A stretch of DNA of 64,000 nucleotides from positions 4,340,001-4,404,000 of the forward strand of contig NZ_CP039252.1 in assembly GCF_004795855.1 (NCBI RefSeq), written 5' to 3'. The stretch is from Hydrogenophaga sp. PAMC20947 (GTDB lineage Bacteria; Pseudomonadota; Gammaproteobacteria; Burkholderiales; Burkholderiaceae_C). Position numbers and translations under genes: made by a program. Below the pieces are notes generated by a model that had not been told where the DNA came from, ran no database searches, and worked only from the letters and a program-made list of their open reading frames with translations. This document shows, piece by piece, positions 18,499-29,000 of this stretch; the first letter of the stretch is position 1, and every line of letters begins with the position of its first letter.

Positions 18499-19383
18499 TC
18501 AGGCTTCCTTTCCAAACAACCCTGCTGGACGCAGGAACAGCACGATGACCATGATGACAAACACCACGACGCTGGACGCCTCAGGATAGAAAACCCGTGT
18601 CAGCCCTTCGATCAGACCCAGTCCGAGGCCCGTGAGGATGGAGCCCATGATGGATCCCATGCCGCCGATCACGACAACCGCAAAAACCACGATCACCAGG
18701 TTGGATCCCATCAAGGGCGTGACCTGGATGATCGGTGCTGCGAGCACGCCGGCCAGGCCAGCCAGGGCCGCACCAGCGCCGTAGGTGAGCATCACCATGA
18801 GCGGCACGTTGACACCGAACGCCTGCAACAGCTTGGCGTTTTCAGTGCCTGCCCGCAGATATGCGCCCAAGCGGGTGCGTTCGATCAGGAACCAGGTCCC
18901 CAGGCAGACGGTCAAGGAGACCACCACGACCCATGCCCGGTAGTTGGGCAAGACCATGAAGCCGAGGTTGGTCGCGCCTGAGAGCAGCTCAGGCACCGGG
19001 TACGACTGTCCCGACACACCGTACTTCTGGCGCAGGAGACCTTCAAGAATCAGCGAGATGCCGAAGGTGAGCAAAAGTCCGTAGATGGGGTCAAGCCCGT
19101 AAAGCCGTTTGAGGAGCAGCCGTTCGATGATGGCGCCGAAGAGCCCCACGATCAGCGGTGCCAGAATCAGCGAAAACCAATAGTTGATGCCCCATTGGTC
19201 CAGCAGAATCCAGGCCGCAAAAGCGCCCAGCATGTAGAGGGCGCCATGCGCGAAGTTGACAATGTCCAGCAAGCCAAAAATGACCGCCAGGCCCAGGCTG
19301 AGCATGGCGTAAAAAGCGCCGTTGACCAGCCCGAGCATGAGCTGGCCCATGAATGCCTGAATGGGAATACCGAAGATGTCCAT
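18499..19383 (-). CDS. livH: Branched-chain amino acid-type ABC transporter permease LivH
   Basis: Second permease subunit, about 294 residues, with the LivH hallmarks GLVNGAFYAMLSLGLAVIFG and MLGAFAAW near the N-terminus and GGMGSIMGSILTGLGLGLIE near the C-terminus. I start at the ATG at 19383 (MDIFGIPIQAF); an upstream start at 19437 would read through the intercistronic hairpin at 19411-19439 and is unlikely. Fourth gene of the importer operon. Confidence 0.92.
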   Translation of the reverse strand: MDIFGIPIQAFMGQLMLGLVNGAFYAMLSLGLAVIFGLLDIVNFAHGALYMLGAFAAWILLDQWGINYWFSLILAPLIVGLFGAIIERLLLKRLYGLDPIYGLLLTFGISLILEGLLRQKYGVSGQSYPVPELLSGATNLGFMVLPNYRAWVVVVSLTVCLGTWFLIERTRLGAYLRAGTENAKLLQAFGVNVPLMVMLTYGAGAALAGLAGVLAAPIIQVTPLMGSNLVIVVFAVVVIGGMGSIMGSILTGLGLGLIEGLTRVFYPEASSVVVFVIMVIVLFLRPAGLFGKEA

Positions 19384-19410
19384 GGTGCCCGAATGGTTGC
19401 ACAGTAAAAG

Positions 19411-19439
19411 GCGTGGCGGGCCGCAAGGGCCCGCCACGC
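19411..19439 (-). promoter_or_regulatory. Intercistronic stem-loop between livK and livH
   Basis: Perfect 12-base arms, GCGTGGCGGGCC and GGCCCGCCACGC, around a 5-base loop, and no U-run. It lies between the binding-protein gene and the first permease gene. In many ABC operons such a hairpin protects the upstream message so that the binding protein is made in excess; that role is inferred here. Confidence 0.7.
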
Positions 19440-19455
19440 AACCGATCTCAGCCGT

Positions 19456-20649
19456 TTATTTCATCATCGAGCACTTCGACTCGGCGGGCGTGGTGAAAGC
19501 CTGGTCTCCAGGTACCGTGGCCACCAGCTTGTAGTAGTCCCATGGCTTGGTCGATTCTTTGGCTGACTTCACTTCGAACAGGTACATGTCATGGATCATG
19601 CGACCGTCTTTGCGGATGCTGCCCTTGGTGTAGAAGTCGTCAATTTTCATGCTCTTGAGCGTGCTCATGACCTTTTCACCGTTGGTGGTGCCCGCAGTCT
19701 GAACGGCCTTGAGGTAGTTCATGGTCGCGGAGTAGTCGGCTGCCTGCAGGCTGGACGGCATGCGCTTGTACTTGTCGAAGAAGCGCTGGGCAAACTTGCG
19801 TGAAGCGTCGTCCTGGTTCCAGTACCAGCTGTCTGCCATTTGCAGGCCTTCGGTATTCGCCAGACCCAGGCTGTGCACGTCGTTGATGAACACCAGCAGG
19901 CCGGCGATCTTCATCGTCTTGTTGACGCCAAATTCCTTGGCCGCTTTCATCGCGTTGGTGAAGTCACCACCGGCGTTGGCCATGGCGAGGATCTGCGCCT
20001 TGGACGATTGCGCCTGGAGCAGGAAAGAGGAGAAGTCGGAGGCGCTCAGCGGGTGCTTCACTGAACCCACCACGGTGCCACCATTGGCTTTCACCACGGT
20101 GGACGCATCGGCTTCCAGCGATTGTCCGAAAGCGTAATCGGCGGTGAGGAAATACCAGCTCTTGTTCCCGGCTTTGACCAGCGCACTGCCGGCGACTTTG
20201 GCCAAGGCGACCGTGTCGTAGGCGTAGTGCACGGTGAACGGCGAGCAGTCTTCGTTGGTCAGGCGTGCTGAACCGGCGCCGATGGAGATGAAGGGGCGCT
20301 TCTTCTCTTTGGCCAATTGGGCCATAGCGAGGTTGGTGCCCGAGCTGGTGCCACCGAGCAGCATGGACATGCCGTCCTGGTCGAACCACTCACGGGCCTT
20401 GGAGGCGGCCACGTCGGCCTTGTTCTGGTGGTCGGCGGACAGCACTTCGATGGGGCGGTTGAGCACCTTGCCGCCGAAGTCTTCAGCAGCCCACTTCACC
20501 ATCTCGGCGCCTGCGGGGCCGTCGATGTCGGCGTACAGGCCCGACATGTCGGTGATGAAGCCGATTTTGACCGGTCCGCTGTCTTGTGCAAATGCGCTGG
20601 TGGCGCCGAGGCCGACGGCGAGGGCTGCAACGAGGGTTGTGAGTTTCAT
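19456..20649 (-). CDS. livK: Periplasmic substrate-binding protein of a LivK-type ABC importer
   Basis: Periplasmic receptor of 397 residues. A Sec signal peptide (MKLTTLVAALAVGLGATSAFAQ) is cleaved near residue 22. The mature part begins PVKIGFITDMSGLYADIDGP, the classic type I periplasmic-binding fold, and ends with RMIHDMYLFEVKSAKES. It lies in the operon livG-livF-livK-livH-livM. The ligand may be a branched-chain amino acid, but this subfamily also binds aromatic or short-chain acids, so the name is by family only. Confidence 0.85.
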   Translation of the reverse strand: MKLTTLVAALAVGLGATSAFAQDSGPVKIGFITDMSGLYADIDGPAGAEMVKWAAEDFGGKVLNRPIEVLSADHQNKADVAASKAREWFDQDGMSMLLGGTSSGTNLAMAQLAKEKKRPFISIGAGSARLTNEDCSPFTVHYAYDTVALAKVAGSALVKAGNKSWYFLTADYAFGQSLEADASTVVKANGGTVVGSVKHPLSASDFSSFLLQAQSSKAQILAMANAGGDFTNAMKAAKEFGVNKTMKIAGLLVFINDVHSLGLANTEGLQMADSWYWNQDDASRKFAQRFFDKYKRMPSSLQAADYSATMNYLKAVQTAGTTNGEKVMSTLKSMKIDDFYTKGSIRKDGRMIHDMYLFEVKSAKESTKPWDYYKLVATVPGDQAFTTPAESKCSMMK

Positions 20650-20696
20650 GGACTGTCTCCGGTGGGTTGAAAAACGGGGGGCGAAAAAGAAGGGTC

Positions 20697-21401
20697 TCAG
20701 ACCCCGAGATACTGCTGCAGCATGGTCATGTTGTCCTTCAGTTCGGCCTGAGCGAACTGCTGAACGATCTGGCCATGCTCCATAACATAGAAACGATCGG
20801 CCAGCGGCGCAGCGAAGCGAAAGTTTTGCTCGACCAGCACGATGGTGTAGCCGCGCGCCTTGAGCGCCAGAATCATTTCAGCGAGCTTTTGCACGATCAC
20901 CGGCGCAAGACCCTCGGAAATTTCATCTAGCAGGAGCAGGCGTGCGCCCGTGCGCAAAATGCGAGCCACTGCCAGCATCTGTTGTTCTCCGCCTGACAAG
21001 CGCGTGCCGGGGCTGCTGGCGCGCTCTTTCAAGTTGGGGAACATTTCGTAAATTTCATCCAGGCTCATGCCGCCTGGGCCCACCACGGGCGGCAGCATCA
21101 GGTTTTCCTCGGCGCTCAGACTCGCGAAAATGCCGCGCTCTTCCGGGCAGTAACCGACACCCATGTGTGCGATGCGGTGAGGCGGCAGATTGATCGACTC
21201 TTCGCCATTGATTTGAATGGATCCCTTGCGCTGGCCCGTCAGGCCCACGATGGCACGCAACGTCGTGGTGCGGCCGGCGCCATTGCGGCCCAGCAACGTG
21301 ACAACCTCGCCCTCGTGAACCAGCAGATCAACACCATGCAAGATGTGTGACTCGCCATACCAGGCGTGCAGTTGATCGATACGCAACAGCTCTCGGCTCA
21401 T
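20697..21401 (-). CDS. livF: LivF-type ABC ATPase with Arg in place of the Walker A Lys
   Basis: ATPase subunit of 234 residues. The signature LSGGEQQMLAVARI and Walker B LLLLDEISEGLAP are normal. The P-loop reads GRNGAGRTT (residues 38-46), with Arg44 where ABC ATPases normally have the phosphate-binding Lys; the codon is CGC. The partner LivG keeps Lys, so the heterodimer has one canonical and one altered site. The start overlaps the stop of livG by 4 bases. Call as LivF is firm; whether it still hydrolyses ATP cannot be told. Confidence 0.9.
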   Translation of the reverse strand: MSRELLRIDQLHAWYGESHILHGVDLLVHEGEVVTLLGRNGAGRTTTLRAIVGLTGQRKGSIQINGEESINLPPHRIAHMGVGYCPEERGIFASLSAEENLMLPPVVGPGGMSLDEIYEMFPNLKERASSPGTRLSGGEQQMLAVARILRTGARLLLLDEISEGLAPVIVQKLAEMILALKARGYTIVLVEQNFRFAAPLADRFYVMEHGQIVQQFAQAELKDNMTMLQQYLGV

Positions 21402-22174
21402 GCATGGGCTCCTTGCAATTCGGCGTCGGTGTTGCCCATGTAGGCCTCGATCACTTGGGGGTTGGCAGAGACTTCGTCGTAAGGGCCGTCGGCGATGATC
21501 GCGCCACGCTGCAAAACAGTGATCCGGTCGGCGATGGACGACACCACGTTCATATTGTGTTCAACCATCAGGATGGTTCGGCCGACAGAGACCTTTTTGA
21601 TCAGCGCGGTGACGCGGGCCACATCTTCATGTCCCATGCCCTGGGTGGGCTCATCAAGCAGCATGAGCTCGGGCTTCAGTGCCATGGTGGTGGCCAATTC
21701 CAGCGCCCGTTTGCGCCCGTAGGGCAAATTCACGGTCAGCTCTTCGGCGAAATCCTGGAGGTCCACCTCGGCCAGCAATTCGTGGGCGCGGTCGTGCAAG
21801 TGTTCCAGCGTGGCTTCAGATTTCCAGAAGTGAAACGAAGTACCCAGGTTGCGCTGCAGCGCCGCACGCACGTTCTCCAGCACCGTCATGTGGGGGAACA
21901 CCGCCGAAATCTGGAACGACCGGACAATGCCGCGTCGTGCGGTCTCGGCGGGTTTTTCGTGCGTGATGTCAATGCCGTTGAAACGGATGGTTCCGGCGCT
22001 GGGCGTCAGGAACTTTGTGAGCAGATTGAAGAATGTGGTTTTGCCCGCGCCGTTGGGCCCGATCAGCGCATGGATATGGCCTCGACGCACTTTGAGATCC
22101 ACGTGATCCACCGCAACGAAACCTTTGAAGGCTTTGGTCAGGCCTTGAGTTTCCAAAATGATACCGTCTGACAA
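21398..22174 (-). CDS. livG: LivG-type ABC ATPase
   Basis: First gene of the importer operon, 258 residues. Walker A GPNGAGKTT is at residues 39-47. LivG-type insertions are present (GIDITHEKPAETARRGIVRSF), and Walker B LMLLDEPTQGM is near 160, where LivG of E. coli has LLLDEPAAG. The C-terminal VEAYMGNTDAEL is typical. A TTACGTA double repeat 73 bases upstream is the best candidate for an operator of the whole operon. Confidence 0.92.
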   Translation of the reverse strand: MSDGIILETQGLTKAFKGFVAVDHVDLKVRRGHIHALIGPNGAGKTTFFNLLTKFLTPSAGTIRFNGIDITHEKPAETARRGIVRSFQISAVFPHMTVLENVRAALQRNLGTSFHFWKSEATLEHLHDRAHELLAEVDLQDFAEELTVNLPYGRKRALELATTMALKPELMLLDEPTQGMGHEDVARVTALIKKVSVGRTILMVEHNMNVVSSIADRITVLQRGAIIADGPYDEVSANPQVIEAYMGNTDAELQGAHA

Positions 22175-22579
22175 TGTGCTCGCTCCTCAGCAATAGAGGG
22201 GCTCATCATACGGGTCGAAGCAACGCCGGAGCGAAGGGGATTGTCCTTACGTAGTATTACGTATGAGCTTGTGTGGCAGGGTCGATGATCCGGTCATTTG
22301 GGCCGGTGGCTTCATGAGCGAAGTGGGTCGCGCGCGCTTGCGTCCGGCACCGGAGCGGCCCACTCCCCCGAAACAAACGCACAGTTGCCATCGGCCGTTC
22401 TTTGGCCTCCACGCTGGCTGCGCTGACGCTTCAGCAATAGGGCGGAGGTGGTGCGCCTCTCAACGGGCATGGGCATAGGATCGCGTCGGTTGGCGTAAAA
22501 GACCTCGTGCTCGTTGATCTGGTGGTTCGGGCGTCGCGCATGGGACCTTGCCTCAGGGCAGCGCGGGTTCAACCGCGGT
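22175..22579. other. Intergenic region upstream of the liv operon
   Basis: About 400 bases without a convincing gene. It must hold the promoter of livG (reading left); the only clear signal is the TTACGTA pair at 22247-22263. A 71-codon frame reading right from 22263 has no ribosome site and an atypical composition. The right-hand part abuts the stop of the sensor kinase gene, and I see no terminator there. Confidence 0.5.
22247..22263. promoter_or_regulatory. TTACGTA double-repeat operator candidate upstream of livG
   Basis: TTACGTA occurs twice, starting at 22247 and 22257, that is one helical turn apart. Because TACGTA is self-complementary, the block is also an inverted repeat (TACGTA, GTAT, TACGTA). 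It sits 73 bases upstream of the livG start, a normal place for an operator. The regulator is unknown. Confidence 0.5.
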
Positions 22580-25500
22580 CTAGGCCCGTGGCAGCTCAAT
22601 GTGAAATGTGGATCCTTGCCCGGGCGCACTTTCCGCCCAGATGCGGCCGTCCATGCGCTCCACCGCCTTGTGCACCATGGCCAGTCCGATGCCCGTGCCG
22701 CTGACCTCATCTGGCCGGTGCAGGCGCTGGAAGATCGCAAAGATTCGGTCATGGTATTTCATGTCAAAACCTTGCCCATGGTCTTTCACTGAAATGTGCA
22801 CCTTGTCGGCCTGGCTGGTGGCTTCGATGGTGATCTCGGGCGGTACGCCTGGGCGCTTGAATTTCAGGGCGTTGTCAATGAGGTTGCGCAGCACCATGGC
22901 AAGGCCCTGCGGATGTGCGCGAACCGCCAGATCTTCGGCAACAAGCAGTTGTACGCGGCCACCACTGGCTTCAATGTCGTTGTGCAAGGCATCCACGACT
23001 TCGCCTGCGGTGCGCGCCAGCGGCACTGCAGCGAGGAGCGTGTCCATTTGCTCGATGCGCGCATAGGCCAGCAGATCGTTGATCAGGCGCGCCATGTGGT
23101 GGGCCGAACGCTGGATGCGCTGCAGGTAGTCGCGCGCTTCATCATCCAGGCGGGCGCCGTGATCCTCCAGCAGCAACGCGGTGAAACCTTCAACGCTCCT
23201 GACCGGTGATTTGAGATCGTGCGACACCGAATAGGCGAAGGACTCCAGTTCGCGGTTGGCCTGGCTCAGGCGTTTCACACTCGTGTCGAGCTGCTGTGTG
23301 CGTTCCTTGACCCGCATTTCCAGTTCGGTGGTGAGCTGGTGCAGTTGGGCTTCTGAACGCTGGCGGCCCAATACGTTGACCAGCATTTCTGCAAACAGAC
23401 TCAGCAAGGCCACCTCTTCCGGGGTGTACTCGTGGGTGGCGTGAACCGAGTCGAATCCGACGAAACCCAGCAGCCCGCTGGACGCGCTCATGGGCAACGC
23501 GATCAGGCTCCGTATGCCCTGTGGTTCCAGGATCTCGCGCAGAGGGCCTGGGGGCAGACTCTGTACGTCGTCCACGCCGAAAGCTTCCTGTCGCATATGG
23601 GCGTCAACCCATTGGGGTATCAAGTCCATGGGCAAGTCTTGGAGCTGGTCGATGGCCGGCTCAATGCCTGAGGCACACCATTCGTGGGTGTTGCTGGCGG
23701 TCTGGGACTGCAAGTCGTAGGCAAAGATGTAGGCCCTGTCCGCCTGCACAAACGCACCAATCTCACCCAGGGCCAATCCGATGTCGTGGTCGAGTTCGGC
23801 CACGGGCAAGTTGATGAATCGCGTGGCCAGCCGGGCCTGCAACGCCATGAATTGCTGCAGCCGCTCTCGCTGGCGCCTCAGACTCTCGCGCTCGGTGATG
23901 TCCCTGGCCACCAGCATGGAGTGGTCGCTGTCGGGCAGGCGAGCAAGGCGGGCGTTGAATCTCCGCAAACCTTGTGGCAACTCCAGTGTGTACTCGAATT
24001 CACGCATTTGCCCGGGGGCCACCAAAGCCAATTCCCGGTTGATCAGGGCCGCCACGTCGGGTGGCAGGACTTCGGCGGCGGTGCGGCCCATAAACGCCTC
24101 AGGTGGCACATAGAGGATGTCATCGGCGGCGCTGTGGTACGAAACGATGCGGCCTTCCATGTCCATCACGAACAGCATGTCTTGCAGCACGGTGAACACG
24201 CTTTCCAGCATGGCGCCCCGTTGCCGGGCATCTGCTTCGGCTTGCTTGAGCGCGGTCAGGTCCAGGCAAGATCCGATGAAGCCGATGGGCATCTGATCCG
24301 CGTCAAGCAATGGCCGGCATTGCTCCATGACCCAGCGGTGGCTGCCGTCGCGAAAGCGGAGCCGAAATTCCATGGCAAACGGGCGCTGGTGAATCAGCGT
24401 GGTCGCCATGGCTTCTCTGGTGCGCTCGCGATCATCGGGGTGGATGCCGTCGAGCCAGCCATGGCCCAGCTCTTCTTCTTCGTCCCGTCCGGTGAACTCC
24501 AGCCATCGGTGGTTCACCCAGTCAACCTGTCCCGACAGGTTGGATGTCCAGTACAGCACGGGCGAAGCGTTGGCGACCGTGTCCAGGCGTTTGAGGATCT
24601 GGCGCTGCGTGTCCTCAAGCATCTGCCGGGACGTGATCTCGAAGGCGGTTCCGGCCATATACCGGGCTTGGCCGTCGCTGTCCCAGAAGGCTTGCCCCTG
24701 CGTTTCAAACCAGTGGATGTGGCCCTGCGCATCCCTTGTGCGGAAGGTCTCTGCGTAGCGTTCCCCTGTGGCGAGGTGGTTGTTCAGGGCTGTCTTGAGG
24801 CGCAGGCCGTCTTCGGGCTCGATGTGCTCGAACAACGCATCGATCTTGCTTTCATGAGGCTCGTTTGTGTAGCCCTGGCGTGCGAGGAAGTGCTGCGTGT
24901 ACCGCATCTTGTTGGAGGGGATGTCCCAGTCCCAGACGTGGCCAGAGTCCAGCACCAGCTGGAACCGTTTCTCACCCAGCGTCAATGCCCGCAAAGCCCG
25001 GTTGAGTCGCCAGCCGCCAAAGCCCATGGCCAATGACAGGAGCAGTACCAGGCCCACCAGGAAAGGCAACTGAGCCCGCCAGGCCGAGAGTGCCGCGGGG
25101 ATGTCCGCGCCGTAGACGATTACCAGCGAGCTGGCGGCACCGGCGAGGCGGTGGTAGGCCACGCGGCGGTGATGCTGGTCGATCTGGCTCACCAGGTCGA
25201 GCACGCCAGACGGCTGTTGCAAGGCTGGCGCCACCCAGTCTGCGGTAACCCGGCGCCCGAGTCGTTCGGGTACGTTGGGTGAGCGCGCCAGCAAAGTCGC
25301 CGAACCGTCATCGTTGAGCCAGAACAATGAGACCCGGTCATCTGGCAGTTTTCGATCCCGGTCCAGCCAGTTTTGAAGCGATGCAAACGACAAGTCAACG
25401 CCATACCCTGTGACGCGGTGCAGATTGGGCGTGGCTGGCCAGGAAAGCGGAAGCGTTTGCTGGCCCGTCAAGAATTCGACAGAGCCCAGCGACCAGGTCC

Positions 25501-25987
25501 CTGGCGGGAGGGGTTTCCCACCGTTGTGGTGCTCTGGCTGAAGGCGCTTGGATGGGTTCAGCAGGCCGACCAGTGCCTGTGTGTGTCCTTCGGGGGCCAG
25601 GACATGGAGTTCAAACGGCAGCGGGAGCGCGGCGAGCAGCTCCGCGTTGGCTTCGGCTTCGGTGGAGGGCGAAGCTTGAAAAGGCGTGGTGGACGCGCGC
25701 TGGAGGCGCTCATCAAATTGTGCGATCGAGGTGCGCGCCACTTTGAGCGTCTGGTCCAGATCCTGCGACAGGCGCAGGGCTTGTCGGCTGGTGTGGGTGC
25801 TGGTCGCTTCCAGGGTCAGATGGCGGTCACGCCACAAAAAAGCGGCCGTCGCCACCCACAGCAAGACTACGGTGCCTAGCATCAGGACGACCAGCAGCCA
25901 GCGTTGATCGCGGGGGGGCGAAGCATTCCATGGCGCATCGGGTGCACCTTGCGCTGAGCGCAAGCGGTCAGTAGGAGGGGCGGGCAT
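22580..25987 (-). CDS. Large hybrid-input sensor histidine kinase (PAS-PAS-PAS-GAF-HisKA-HATPase)
   Basis: Membrane sensor of 1135 residues. Two helices (about 29-51 and 300-320) bracket an extracytoplasmic sensor region. Three PAS-like segments follow; the second contains the typical GHGWLDGIHPDDRERT and the third GRTAAEVLP and YTLELPQGLRRF. A GAF domain follows (VQADRAYIFAYDLQSQTASN to VGFDSVHATHEYTPEEVALL), then a coiled coil. The H-box is YSVSHDLKSPVRSVEGF near residue 920. The HATPase has NLIDNALKFKRPG, VKDHGQGFD and GTGIGLAMVHKAVERMDGR. No response regulator is adjacent, so its target is not visible. It resembles cyanobacteriochrome/bathy-type kinases only in the C-terminal half. Confidence 0.85.
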   Translation of the reverse strand: MPAPPTDRLRSAQGAPDAPWNASPPRDQRWLLVVLMLGTVVLLWVATAAFLWRDRHLTLEATSTHTSRQALRLSQDLDQTLKVARTSIAQFDERLQRASTTPFQASPSTEAEANAELLAALPLPFELHVLAPEGHTQALVGLLNPSKRLQPEHHNGGKPLPPGTWSLGSVEFLTGQQTLPLSWPATPNLHRVTGYGVDLSFASLQNWLDRDRKLPDDRVSLFWLNDDGSATLLARSPNVPERLGRRVTADWVAPALQQPSGVLDLVSQIDQHHRRVAYHRLAGAASSLVIVYGADIPAALSAWRAQLPFLVGLVLLLSLAMGFGGWRLNRALRALTLGEKRFQLVLDSGHVWDWDIPSNKMRYTQHFLARQGYTNEPHESKIDALFEHIEPEDGLRLKTALNNHLATGERYAETFRTRDAQGHIHWFETQGQAFWDSDGQARYMAGTAFEITSRQMLEDTQRQILKRLDTVANASPVLYWTSNLSGQVDWVNHRWLEFTGRDEEEELGHGWLDGIHPDDRERTREAMATTLIHQRPFAMEFRLRFRDGSHRWVMEQCRPLLDADQMPIGFIGSCLDLTALKQAEADARQRGAMLESVFTVLQDMLFVMDMEGRIVSYHSAADDILYVPPEAFMGRTAAEVLPPDVAALINRELALVAPGQMREFEYTLELPQGLRRFNARLARLPDSDHSMLVARDITERESLRRQRERLQQFMALQARLATRFINLPVAELDHDIGLALGEIGAFVQADRAYIFAYDLQSQTASNTHEWCASGIEPAIDQLQDLPMDLIPQWVDAHMRQEAFGVDDVQSLPPGPLREILEPQGIRSLIALPMSASSGLLGFVGFDSVHATHEYTPEEVALLSLFAEMLVNVLGRQRSEAQLHQLTTELEMRVKERTQQLDTSVKRLSQANRELESFAYSVSHDLKSPVRSVEGFTALLLEDHGARLDDEARDYLQRIQRSAHHMARLINDLLAYARIEQMDTLLAAVPLARTAGEVVDALHNDIEASGGRVQLLVAEDLAVRAHPQGLAMVLRNLIDNALKFKRPGVPPEITIEATSQADKVHISVKDHGQGFDMKYHDRIFAIFQRLHRPDEVSGTGIGLAMVHKAVERMDGRIWAESAPGQGSTFHIELPRA

Positions 25988-26060
25988 GAAACAAAGTGTG
26001 AACCTTGTACCAGTCTAGCAGCCGAGTGCAACAGGCCACCAAGGCGCTATCCCGTCGCCA

Positions 26061-29000
26061 TCACATGTTGCGTCGGTACTGCCCCCCCACCTCGAACAAT
26101 GCGCCCGTGATCTGACCCAGTGAACAGACCCGCACGGCGTCCATCAGCACGTCAAACACGTTGGCGTTGTGGATCACCGCGTGCTTCAGGCGCTCAAGCA
26201 TGGCGGGGGCCTCAGCGGCGTGAATTTCGTGGAAAGCTTTCAGACGCTGCAGCTGGCTCTGTTTTTCGTCGTCGGTGGAGCGCGCCAACTCGAGGGTTTC
26301 CATGACTTCGTCGCCATGGGGATTCCGGAAAGTGTTGACGCCGACGATGGGGTATTCGCCCGTGTGCTTCAGCATCTCGTAGTGCATGGATTCGTCTTGA
26401 ATCTTGCCGCGCTGGTAGCCGGTTTCCATCGCGCCCAGCACCCCGCCGCGGTCGGCGATTTTTTCGAACTCGGCCAATACGGCCTCTTCGACCAGTTCGG
26501 TCAGGTCGTCGATGATGAACGCGCCCTGGTTGGGATTCTCATTCTTGGCCAGGCCCCACTCGCGGTTGATGATGAGCTGGATTGCCATGGCGCGGCGCAC
26601 CGACTCCTCGGTAGGCGTGGTGATGGCTTCGTCGAACGCGTTGGTGTGCAGGCTGTTGCAGTTGTCGTAGATGGCGATCAAGGCCTGCAGCGTGGTGCGG
26701 ATATCGTTGAACTGGATTTCCTGCGCGTGAAGACTTCGGCCACTGGTCTGCACGTGGTATTTCAGTTTCTGGCTGCGCTCGTTGGCGCCGTATTTCTCTT
26801 TCATGGCCACCGCCCAGATGCGGCGTGCCACGCGGCCCAGCACGGTGTATTCCGGATCCATGCCGTTGCTGAAGAAGAAGCTCAGGTTGGGGGCGAAGTC
26901 ATCGATGTGCATGCCTCGCGCGAGGTAGGCTTCCACAAAAGTGAAGCCGTTGCTGAGCGTGAAAGCCAGCTGGCTGATGGGATTGGCGCCTGCTTCGGCG
27001 ATGTGGTACCCCGAGATAGAGACCGAATAGAAGTTGCGTACATCGTGGTGCACGAAATACTGCGCAATATCGCCCATGACCTTGAGCGAAAACTCGGTGC
27101 TGAAGATGCAGGTGTTTTGGCCCTGGTCTTCCTTGAGGATGTCGGCCTGCACCGTGCCGCGCACATTGGCCAGCACCCAGGCTCGGATCTTGGCGGCCTC
27201 GGTGTCGGTGGGCTCACGGCCGTTGTCGGTTTTGAATTTTTCGATGTTCTGGTCGATGGCGGTGTTCATGAACATGGCCAGGATGCTGGGTGCTGGCCCG
27301 TTGATGGTCATGGAAACCGAGGTGGCCGGAGCGCACAGGTCGAAGCCGCCGTACAACACCTTCATGTCGTCCAGCGTGGCAATGCTCACGCCCGAGTTGC
27401 CCACTTTGCCGTAAATATCGGGGCGCGGATCGGGGTCGTTGCCGTAGAGCGTGACCGAATCAAATGCAGTCGACAGGCGCTTGGCCGGCATGCCCTCGCT
27501 GAGCAGTTTGAAGCGCTTGTTGGTGCGAAACGCGTCGCCCTCGCCGGCGAACATGCGGGTCGGGTCTTCGCCTTCACGCTTGAAGGCAAAGGTACCCGCC
27601 GTGTAGGGATAGCTGCCGGGCACGTTGTCGAGCATCAGCCATTTGAGGATCTCGCCGTGGTCCTCAAATTGCGGCAGCGCCACCTTGCGTATCACGGTGC
27701 CTGAAAGCGATTTGGAGGTGAGGGCGGTGCGGATTTCTTTGTCCCGGATCTTCACCACGTATTCTTCGCCCGCGTAGGCCTTTTGCATGTCGGGCCATTG
27801 GGCGAGCAGCTTGCGTGCGTCGCCGTCCAGGCGGATCTCGCGCTCTTTGGCCAAATCCATGGCGGCCTCTGACGCTTTGGGGCGGTGGGTTTTGTCCGCG
27901 GCCAGCATGCGCGAAGCTTCGGTGAGCTGTTGCACTTCACGGGCCAGGCGGGCCTGGGCGCGGGCCCGACCCTTGTAGCCGCGCACGGTGTCCGTGATCT
28001 CGGCCAGGTAGCGGGTGCGGGCTGGGGGGACGATGGGGGTCTGGTTGGTGCTGTGGCGCACGTTGGCCAATGGCAGCTTGCCTTCCGTCAACGGCAAGCC
28101 CAGCGCTTGCAGGCGGATCTTGATGGCCTGATACAACGCGGTCACACCGTCGTCGTTGAAGCGGGCGGCCATGGTGCCAAACACCGGCATGGTGTCGGGC
28201 ATCACGGTGAAGGCTTCGCGGTTGCGCTGCACCTGTTTGGACACGTCTCTCAGCGCATCGGCCGCGCCCTTGCGGTCAAATTTGTTGATCGCCACGAACT
28301 CGGCGAAATCGAGCATGTCGATCTTCTCCAGCTGGCTGGCTGCGCCGAACTCGGGCGTCATCACATACATGGGCACACTGACGTGCGGCACGATGGCGGC
28401 GTCCCCCTGGCCAATGCCCGAGGTTTCCACCACGATGAGGTCAAATCCGGCCACTTTGCAGGCAGCCAAGACGTCGGGCAAAGCGGCACTGATTTCGCTG
28501 CTGGCCTCGCGCGTGGCCAGGCTTCGCATGAAGACACGCTGCCTGTTGTCAGGGCCACCGCCGGCGCCGGGGCTCACCAATTCGGTGGGGACCCAAGGCG
28601 ATATCGCGTTCATGCGGATGCGGTCACCGAGCAAGGCGCCGCCGCTCTTGCGGCGCGAAGGATCGATGGAAATCACGGCGATGCGCAGCGCGTCGCTCTG
28701 GTCGAGGCGGATGCGGCGGATCAGCTCGTCGGTGAGCGAGGACTTGCCGGCCCCACCGGTGCCGGTGATGCCGAGCACTGGCGTCTTGTCGTCAGCGGCC
28801 TGAGCGCGCACGGCATCGAGCAAGGCTGGCGCAGCCTTGCCGTTCTCCACGGCGGTGATGAGCTGCGCCAAGGCACGCCACTGCATTTCCGAGTGGCCTT
28901 GGATGGCCGCCACATTTTTGGGGGCGTAGCCGGTGATGTCTTGATCACAGCGCATCACCATTTCACCGATCATGCCGGCCAGGCCCATGCGCTGGCCGTC

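Noticed and set aside
22263..22478. A 71-codon frame in the gap before the liv operon
   Set aside because: No ribosome site, composition unlike the neighbours, and it begins inside the TTACGTA operator candidate.
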